The notes under the pieces are model-generated. The model was given only the letters and a program-made list of their open reading frames with translations. It ran no database searches and had not been told where the DNA came from. Both the position numbers and the translations under genes were made by a program. Below are positions 56,697-64,000 of a DNA stretch of 64,000 nucleotides, one piece after another (positions within the stretch are counted from its first letter, which is position 1; each line of letters starts with the position of its first letter). The stretch lies in contig CM059621.1 of the NCBI GenBank assembly GCA_030435675.1, positions 3,286,001 to 3,350,000 of the forward strand. Direction: 5' to 3'. Source of the stretch: Steinernema hermaphroditum (taxonomy: Eukaryota; Nematoda; Chromadorea; Rhabditida; Steinernematidae).

Positions 56697-57952
56697 TTAG
56701 ATATCTACTCTTTTATAATGCTTTCGGAATACTTTATAGTTGACAAGTTTATGTGTGATGTTGGAAGGATGCTCGAGATGGTAGCTAAAGCAATAGGAAC
56801 GAATAAAGTTGTCTGAAGTAGCACTTTTACCGGTCCTGCCCTTCATTCCGAACATCTTCAAGACATTGCGTTGAATTGTTTTGTTAAAGAAGACATAAAT
56901 AAAAGCCGGGCCGCCATTGCTAGCCTGCCATCCAAAGTGTCCCGCAGCGATCAGCCACTGAGGCGCGGAGAAGAACTGCATGTACAGGTACTCCAAGGCG
57001 GGGACTGCGTTTAAAAGACAAATGAGGGCTGCTTGGTAGAATATCTAAATTTTACACTTCATACAATACGCACTATGGATAAGAACTAACCGATATCTGA
57101 ATGTGGACATTCCCTCCAGAGCGCATGCTCTTCAATGTAATCGTGATAAGCATAGCTGTGTACAAGACGAACAGTGAAGATACGGTAGCTATGTTGTTTA
57201 TGCCCATAATGGGATTAAAGTACTGAAATGTAATTTGTTTTCTTTTTCAATAGCTGAATAGTTTACCCAAGATCGATCCACCTCAGTAATGTTTTCAAAT
57301 CCCACATAGGGATCATAGAAAAGACTTCCTAGAGTTGAAGAGAACACAAGCGTTGGTGGCACAAAGACCAGGATTATTCCATAACAGGCGGCTAGAGCAC
57401 ACCATATGTTCGTTCGGGAACCAGAGAACAGCGCTTCGTTGGCGTTCCTTCCGATGCACAGATCCACAAAGCGATTTACCGCAAGCAGAAGGCACAGTGC
57501 GCATTGTACACCCCAAGTTGCTGAAAGAAGCGGTTTACAAACAAGCATCCTTATCCAAGGAGCCTACCGAAGGTCAGGGTCCCAGTGAGAAACATGAAAT
57601 GAGGCATATCACAAAATAGTGCTCCAACGATCAAGAAATATCCCATAAGAAAGCCGTCCAGAAGTTGCGACATAACATCCACGATCCCAAGATAAAACAT
57701 GATTTTGTAGCATGTATTTTGCATAAAATCTTTTCGTTTTAGAACACGTAGACAAGGGATGTAAAGCATCTACAATTTATTAAGAATGACATATGAAAAA
57801 CTAGCACCTACCAAAGCCACCGCAGAAAACGCTATGCTGAAGATTCCATGGGGAACCCTGGCAACTCGCTTTTCCTTCCATTCCTGGGGAGTTAGGTGGT
57901 CACAGGAATACAGCTTCTCCCAGGTTTTGTGACGAAACAAGTACAGCTCCAT
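56697..57952 (-). CDS. SRT-type chemosensory receptor, intact (358 aa)
   Basis: Five exons on the minus strand: 57952-57812, 57769-57568, 57520-57267, 57222-57091 and 57044-56697 (359 codons with stop). TM2 opens 'CYKIMFYLGIVDVM'. The first extracellular loop has 'GALFCDMPHFMFLTG', and TM3 ends 'CLLLAVNRFVDL'. TM7 is preceded by 'SNGGPAFIYVFFNKTIQRNV', the hallmark box of the srt family. The C-terminal tail after 'MFGMKGR' is longer than usual and low in motifs, so the last exon may have a missed intron. No frame damage is seen elsewhere. Confidence 0.9.
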
Positions 57953-58451
57953 GGTGGTACGATATGTTCTCGTATTCGTACCTTATATATAGGAAGCTTT
58001 TTATTCGTGGCATTTGTTCAGTGCTTCGCCTAAACAACGCTACCATTCAGGAAGGTCAGCGTTCCTGTTCGTCAACCATTTATGTCGTTATCATCGCTTG
58101 TTCTAGTGCGAAAACATGTTGTTTTTAATATACCAGTATAATGGAGTAAGATGATGACTAACAATGTTTTTATATAATTTTTGTACAATTTGCAAAATTC
58201 GAGACTCCGACGGAAAAAAATATTTGAATAGGAAATAATTGTGTTTTCTGTTCTACCGTCTGTCTATGAGGAAGTGCTTCACAGAGAGCGGTCCTTGTCT
58301 CTTTACATAAGGACAATGTCATCATCGGATCACAACAACAACTCAGTACAAGGTTATAGGAAAATACTGCAAGTCAAAAGCATTCGATTTTGTCCTTTTT
58401 TGATCGCTTTTCTGCACATTCACTTGGAGTTTATAGAGTGTATTGTTTTCT
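57953..58451. other. Spacer
   Basis: Region upstream of the srt receptor. No gene is supported. Confidence 0.35.
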
Positions 58452-58945
58452 AGACTCTCACTCGTGTCGCGGTGGCGAGCGGTCGGCCCTCCGGTCGCTC
58501 TCTGAGCGTCGGGTTGGTCAGACAGCAAACCCTGTGGCAGTTGTGAGTGTTCCGACTTCCAGAGGGAATTGGGACACCCGGAAGCCGTAGTCCTACCACC
58601 ACTGACAACAAGATGCCCGACGTCAGGAATCCGACGCCCGACGCTGCGTGAGATGTCATCCCGAAGGTCGCCCACGCCCTGAGGACCACCGAAGACGCAA
58701 CTCCCGGACCACGGACCATCAGATGCAAGCTCAGAAGCGTCCACTGTGCTGCAAACGATGTTCCGCTAGCGTATCCGAAGATTTTCCGATTCCCAGATGC
58801 CCCGTGAAGTGCGCCGTCTACGACCGGTTCGCCATCTAAGCCGCGCCAGGGATGAAGTAGTCTGCCAGACATCCTCTGTTTGTCTATTTTCGGTGTCGCG
58901 CAAGGCATAATGCCTTTGATTCGCGAAATAAAGTCGTAAAGTCGT
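58452..58945 (+). repeat. Repeat B, full-length copy (about 494 bp)
   Basis: It runs from GACTCTCACTCGTGTCGCGG to the tail AATAAAGTCGTAAAGTCG and matches 24767-25264 in the reverse orientation. Long spurious frames of up to 181 codons occur on its minus strand. Confidence 0.75.
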
Positions 58946-59210
58946 ATAAGTCGTTGTTTTCTATATTCTGTGAAGAACAGCAAGAAAGTTTTCATGACTT
59001 ACAGTATTTTTCGATCACCCAGCATAAGTAAATCTTGCCGCCGTCGCAGTGATCCCTACCTGATGAATTTGTTAGTGTACATTTAGATTACTAGGACGAT
59101 GGATTCACAATGTGGATGTGCTTCGGCTGTAGCGGTGTATACTGCTCATTGAAATCATTGCGCAAATGATTCCTTTAATACTATGGAACTTGGACAATAC
59201 AAATGATTTT

Positions 59211-60811
59211 CTAAACCACGGCAGCTTTGCGTTGCTTGTAGTTTCCTCCACCAGCACCACCTCCACCGCCGCCGCCTCCACGGGCACCCCCACCAGCCTG
59301 GTAGCCTCCACCTCCACCACCGCCGGCACCTCCACCTCCAGCTCCACCGCCACCGCCGCCACCATGGCCTCCGCCGCCACCTCCTGCTGCTCCGCCGCCG
59401 CCACCTCCGAATCCACCACCACCGCCACCTCCGTGTCCTCCACCACCACCGCCAGCAGCACCACCTCCGAAACCACTGACTCCAGCGCTTCTAGCCGGGC
59501 AAGGACAGTACTGAGCATCGTGTCCAGGTTGTCCGGGGCCTCCAGGTCCACCAGGTCCGCCGTCTTGTCCAGGAGATCCAGGATTACCGGGCGCACCAGC
59601 AGGTCCTGCAGGTCCAGCAGGACCAGGTCCTCCAGGTCCAGCAGGGGCTCCGGCATTTCCAGGAGGTCCAGGTGGGCCTGCAGGTCCAGCGGGGCCAGGT
59701 GTGCTTGTCGATCGAGTGCCAGGGGCTCCAGGATTTCCAGGTGCGCCATCGTTGCCAGGACCTCCGGGTGCTCCGGCATCTCCAGGAGGACCCTGAGTTC
59801 CGGGAGCTCCAGGATTTCCGGGATTGCCAGGCTGTCCATCATTGCCAGGAGCTCCAGGTGGTCCAGGTGGGCCGTCAGGGCCACCAGGTCCCGGTGGGCC
59901 AGCCGGGCAAGTGATACATCCTCCACCGCCGTGGCTTGCAGCTCCAGCCGTCGCTTGTCCACCACCGCCATCCTGTCCACGATCTCCGGGAAGACCAGGC
60001 TCGCCCGGCTGTCCCGGTGGCCCGGGTGGTCCAGCAGGACAGCTGCTAGCCTGTCGGGCGCATTCTAAAATTTGCATTAGGCACAGAAAGCAACACTATG
60101 CTTACGGCATCCGCCGCCACCTCCACCTCCTCCTCGGCTCTGAGTGCCTCCAGTGACTCCGGCATCGTACTGTCTCTTGATACGGAACACAGAATCGAAC
60201 GTAAGGAGATGTCTGTTACGATCCATCATTCCTTTCCAGGCTTCGTTAGACATCGCCTGAAATAAAGATGATCCCCTATATATAAACGGACAACCGACGG
60301 GTCCGTTGGTCTGTGTGTGTGTGTTTTTCCGTGCGCACGGGGTAAACACCCACACAAAAATAAGCACCCCGAGGGGAACCGAACCCGACACCGCCCCCTT
60401 ACAAACGAAGAACGTTCGCAATGGGCCACACAGACAGTTGAGATGGTAGCGCTCTACTTCTACTATGACTCTGGCGATACTACGCCCGCAGGGCTACAGT
60501 TTTTTGGCCCCAACTTCAGCCCTCTCCATGAGCGCCAATCTTGCCGCCCGCAGGGCTATGGTGTCTTGCCGCCCGCAGGGCTATAGGCTAATTGGCTTTT
60601 AGTACCTGGAGGACGCGAATTCGCGCGCAGCCAGGTTTATACCAATAAAATGAAAGTCACTTGCCTTGAATTCGTCCATCTCTGCAAGAACCTCGCGGTA
60701 CATGTCATTGACCTCCATGAAGAGGTTGCCAATCACGATGAGACTGACAATGATGGCGATGCCACTGCCGGCGGAGGCCATGAAGGCTGCTGTCTTCACC
60801 CCCGAAAACAT
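59211..60811 (-). CDS. Cuticle collagen 2 (383 aa), repeat A in intron 1
   Basis: Three exons on the minus strand: 60811-60665, 60256-60106 and 60064-59211 (384 codons with stop), almost identical to the collagen at 54534-55766. The first 49 residues are the same, with the same RIKR site and cysteine clusters; the Gly-rich tail has an extra 'GGGFGGG' unit balanced by losses elsewhere. Intron 1 is 408 bp instead of 40 bp because repeat A is inserted (60273-60640). Exons, the GC donor and the acceptor are untouched, so the gene is probably still expressed if the intron is spliced. TATA box at 60849-60856. It is divergently arranged with collagen 3. Confidence 0.9.
60273..60640 (-). mobile_element. 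Repeat A copy 2, inserted in a collagen intron (368 bp)
   Basis: The paralogue's intron keeps the empty site AAGATGAT|ACCAATAAAA (55580-55619). Here AAGATGAT is followed by CCCCTATATATAAACGG..CAGGTTTAT and then ACCAATAAAA. The target duplication is at most AT, or none if insertion was between A and T. The tRNA-like core is at 60435-60365 (minus) with B-box GGTTCGGTTCC. A 12-bp palindrome CGCGAATTCGCG lies near the right end. Confidence 0.9.
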
Positions 60812-61370
60812 GGTTGCTGCCGAGGATGGTGTTCATGTTTTTATGTGTGCTTATATACTGCTTCCCTGAACACAGTTGAATGGTTTCGTGGGCTGGAAGA
60901 TTTATTTGCAACGTTCGTCTATTGGAACGCCCCCTCTTTTGTCGACTTTATTCGTATAATCATGAAAAGAGTGCGAAAACGAGATTTAGCTGAAAAGAAG
61001 TGCCGAAATTCAAAAAGGGAAAGGTACCAAAATCACTCCGAATGTTATATAGTAAGACGACATGGAAAACGTTGCTGCGGTGATTTTGTGCCCATCTTAG
61101 GAGTGACCTTCCAACTGAATCCTTTTCATGTGTTTGTTATTGTCCTTCGCGACTGAGAAACCGTGTCGATCGCCATTCGTCTTTGATCGAATCCAGTTCT
61201 TTGCAAGTAATCCCATAACGATGAAAGCGATGACTTCCGCGATAGCGGGTTTCTCCGATCAAAGGTGTCACATAATAATCTCATAGCACAATAAAACCAA
61301 ACCAACTGTGTCCACCAAATCACTATATAAGCCGGCGACAGTCCAGAGCGGAACATCCTCCTCGGCCGTC
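60812..61370. promoter_or_regulatory. Bidirectional promoter between collagens 2 and 3
   Basis: It has 559 bp between the two start codons with a TATA box on each side (TATATAAG, minus at 60849-60856; plus at 61324-61331), each about 40 bp from its ATG. The collagen 2 half repeats the region upstream of collagen 1. Confidence 0.65.
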
Positions 61371-62632
61371 ATGTTTTCGGGGATGAGGACAGCGGCCTTC
61401 ACAGCATCGGCTGGCAGTGGCATCGCCATCGTCATCAGTCTGTTTGTAATCGGAAACCTCTTCATGGAAGTGAACGAAATGTATCGGGAAGTAATCGCTG
61501 AAATGGAAGAGTTTAAGGTATTTCAGAATCACCTTTCAATTTATAGTGACGTTTTTTAGGCGATGTCTAACGAAGCCTGGAAAGGAATGATGGATCGTAA
61601 CAGACATCTCCTTACGTTCGATTCTGTGTTCCGTATCAAGAGACAGTACGATGCCGGAGTCACTGGAGGCACTCAGAGCCGAGGAGGAGGTGGAGGTGGC
61701 GGCGGATGCCGTAAGCATAGTGTTGCTTTCTGTGCCTAATGCAAATTTTAGAATGCGCCCGACAGGCTAGCAGCTGTCCTGCTGGACCACCCGGGCCACC
61801 GGGACAGCCGGGCGAGCCTGGTCTTCCCGGAGATCGTGGACAGGATGGCGGTGCTGGACAAGCGACGGCTGGAGCGGCAAGCCACGGCGGTGGAGGATGT
61901 ATCACTTGCCCGGCTGGCCCACCGGGACCTGGTGGCCCTGACGGCCCACCTGGACCACCTGGAGCTCCTGGCAATGATGGACAGCCTGGCAATCCCGGAA
62001 ATCCTGGAGCTCCCGGAACTCAGGGTCCTCCTGGAGATGCCGGAGCACCCGGAGGTCCTGGCAACGATGGCGCACCTGGAAATCCTGGAGCCCCTGGCAC
62101 TCGATCGACAAGCACACCTGGCCCCGCTGGACCTGCAGGCCCACCTGGACCTCCTGGAAATGCCGGAGCCCCTGCTGGACCTGGAGGACCTGGTCCTGCT
62201 GGACCTGCAGGACCTGCTGGTGCGCCCGGTAATCCTGGATCTCCTGGACAAGACGGCGGACCTGGTGGACCTGGAGGCCCCGGACAACCTGGACACGATG
62301 CTCAGTACTGTCCTTGCCCGGCTAGAAGCGCTGGGGTCAGTGGTTTCGGAGGTGGTGCTGCTGGCGGTGGTGGTGGAGGACACGGAGGTGGCGGTGGTGG
62401 TGGATTCGGAGGTGGCGGCGGCGGAGCAGCAGGAGGTGGCGGCGGAGGCCATGGTGGCGGCGGTGGCGGAGGACATGGCGGCGGCGGCGGCGGCGGTGGA
62501 GCTGGAGGTGGAGGTGCCGGCGGTGGTGGAGGTGGAGGCTACCAGGCTGGTGGAGGTGCCCGTGGAGGCGGCGGCGGTGGAGGTGGTGCTGGTGGAGGAA
62601 ACTACAAGCAACGCAAGGCTGCCGTGGTTTAG
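61371..62632 (+). CDS. Cuticle collagen 3 (392 aa)
   Basis: Three exons: 61371-61517, 61560-61710 and 61752-62632 (393 codons with stop). Exons 2 and 3 are almost identical to those of collagens 1 and 2, while exon 1 differs ('[20 protein letters not shown]', '[18 protein letters not shown]'). Intron 1 has an ordinary GT donor (AAG|GTATTT). The Gly-rich tail is about 9 residues longer. Sharp change in similarity between exon 1 (with its promoter) and the rest suggests recombination or gene conversion. Furin-type site RIKR and CxC clusters as in the others; secreted structural role in cuticle. Confidence 0.9.
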
Positions 62633-62799
62633 AAAATCATTTGTATTGTCCAATTACCGTAGTATTAAAGGAATCATGCGCATGTTCTATCTATATGAGT
62701 TTATATATGGGTTAGTGTGTATGGTATATGCTACTGAATCCCACGATACCGAATTTATTCACTGGCTTGGATATTTGGGGTGCAGAAGGAACATTATTT
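62633..62799. other. Collagen 3 3' region
   Basis: The first about 50 bp mirror the 3' flanks of collagens 1 and 2 (ATCATTTGTATTGTCCAA..AGTATTAAAGGAATCAT), then similarity ends. Confidence 0.5.
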
Positions 62800-63126
62800 T
62801 CAATACTTCACTCGTTCTACAAATTTGATGTGACCTTCGTCATCCTCAACAATCATCCAACGTGAGGCGCGTAGAAGTGGGCGCTTCATGAGAGGGCCAG
62901 GGAACATTGACGACAGCGGCTTCTCTACTGGCTGGACTCTCGACAGTGGAATTATACCATTTTCGCCTATTGCATACATAACAGTTTTAACTTCCCTTGT
63001 AGAGGAACACATACCTTGTCGATTGAGTAAGTAGTTGACGTATCCTCTGGAGAAGAATCCTGCTTGAACTTGAATCATGACAAAGCCGAGTAGAATTGCG
63101 GAAAGAGTGAACGGCTTCACAGACAT
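62800..63126 (-). CDS. Small secreted protein (92 aa)
   Basis: Two exons on the minus strand, 63126-63015 and 62966-62800 (93 codons with stop). The 48-bp intron (GTATGT..CAATAG) is a multiple of three, so reading through also stays open. The signal peptide is MSVKPFTLSAILLGFVMIQVQA, followed by 'GFFSRGYVNYLLNRQGENG', then 'FPGPLMKRPLLRASRW' and an acidic/charged end. A KR site follows PGPLM. It shares size, exon count and aromatic N-terminus with the other small secreted genes, but not the PFFW motif. No known family recognised. Confidence 0.65.
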   Translation of the reverse strand: MSVKPFTLSAILLGFVMIQVQAGFFSRGYVNYLLNRQGMCSSTREVKTVMYAIGENGIIPLSRVQPVEKPLSSMFPGPLMKRPLLRASRWMIVEDDEGHIKFVERVKY

Positions 63127-63904
63127 AACTCAATAAGAAACGCTAAAATGAAGATCGATTAAAAGACTCCGGAGAAAAGCGCTCGCGACTGCATTAATGC
63201 TGACTGCTTTACATGCATCCCAAAACAGCAGATGTGACGCACGAGTGATTATGAATGTGGGAGAATGAATGCATGCCGTCATCAAAAAGGAAAACATGAA
63301 TTTGGGCGGCGTACATCGTTAGTGTGTCTCAGGGAGAAGTGTACCTCCAATGGTGACTTCCGTAAACAACAAGGTGAAATGAACACATCAGCAACAAGGG
63401 CCTACAAGGGACAGAAAAGAGCGGTCATCCTCTCAAAATACTTACTCCAACTCAAAGCAGTCGTATAATGCACATTACAGCAAATTTGGTTATGTGATCT
63501 CCACAACGGAATCGAACAGGTTTCGAAGCTAGGAACAACTGTTTACTAAGCGCTTTTACGGCAGAACAAATAAAAAAGTTGACAAGAAACAAAACATGTT
63601 CATGTTAGGTGATGGAAGGTTGGCTTTTTCGACGAATCTCGCCATAATTTTAAAAGCAGGGTCTCAAATAATAGCCAATTCACTTTCATAAAAAAGTTGC
63701 TTCCTCCCCCTTGAGGCACTAAGTCAAACTAAGCGCACGTATCGAAACAACGGTTTGTTTCCCATCGGAGACAGTTCTAATGTATCAAAACCTTATGTAT
63801 ACCGTCTTGTTGACGTCTAGGGGAGGACAATCGTTTATGCTTGTTGTACTCGAGACACCTTTGTATATGTCGTCAGTGTAAACGGTCAATAACAACATAC
63901 AAAG
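63127..63904. other. Spacer
   Basis: Only a 67-codon frame (63265-63468) without features. Confidence 0.35.
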
Positions 63905-64000
63905 AGGTCGATGACTCAGTCGCTCTCTGAGTGTGTGGTTCATCTGATGGTAAACCATGTGACAACTGTAAGTTTTCGAAGTTCTAGAGGGAATTCAGAC
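63905..64000 (+). repeat. Repeat B, 5' part cut by the window end
   Basis: It contains GTCGCTCTCTGAGTGTGTGG, GATGGTAAACCATGTG and TTCTAGAGGGAATT, matching positions about 40-130 of the full copies. It runs off the window. Confidence 0.6.

Noticed and set aside
58450..58995. 181-codon minus-strand frame (and its counterpart at 24814-25422)
   Set aside because: The frames lie in repeat B and are not conserved between copies; they carry different indels, so coding is unlikely.
59211..60811. Collagen 2 as a pseudogene because of the insertion
   Set aside because: The insertion is wholly inside intron 1; all exons, splice sites and the stop are intact, and the frame closes at 383 aa.

Overview
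The window is eukaryotic and reads as a piece of chromosome from a rhabditid-type (clade V-like) nematode. The evidence is three cuticle collagens, several nematode-only chemoreceptor families (srx, srt and sra/srab types), very short introns (mostly 39-50 bp, with GT..TTTCAG-style ends), an interstitial (TTAGGC)n stretch, and many degenerate Tc1/mariner and SINE-like repeats. I cannot name the species. All gene models below were spliced by hand from the sequence, so exon borders are inferences; in nearly every model the exon lengths close exactly in frame.

Layout. 0-6.6 kb is transposon-rich: two dead Tc1/mariner elements, a truncated third piece, a tRNA-derived repeat family (here 'repeat A') and a second family with tandem tails ('repeat B'). 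6.7-10.0 kb holds a Gly/Ala-rich secreted protein, an RBM7-like RNA-binding protein and a four-transmembrane LAPTM-like protein. 10.5-17.4 kb holds a receptor fragment, a divergent serpentine receptor and a six-exon neuropeptide receptor. 17.4-32.6 kb is gene-poor with repeats, a LINE relic and unresolved fragments. 32.7-35.1 kb has an intact srx receptor and a broken copy of it. 36-57 kb is a run of small secreted-peptide genes alternating with an sra/srab receptor, a second LAPTM-like gene and the inverted second Gly/Ala-rich gene. 54.5-63.1 kb holds three near-identical collagens, an srt receptor and one more small secreted protein.

Functional themes: (1) extracellular and cuticle products (collagens, Gly-rich proteins, small secreted peptides); (2) chemosensory or neuropeptide receptors; (3) membrane proteins of the LAPTM type. 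The most interesting item is a family of at least three two-exon genes (42.1, 46.7 and 49.7 kb) encoding 80-103 aa secreted precursors. They share a Cys-x6-PFFW-x17-19-Cys end, and similar small secreted genes lie around them. The second is repeat A, whose core folds as a complete tRNA-Thr(UGU)-like molecule. One copy sits in a collagen intron whose paralogue keeps the empty site, giving a clean insertion record.
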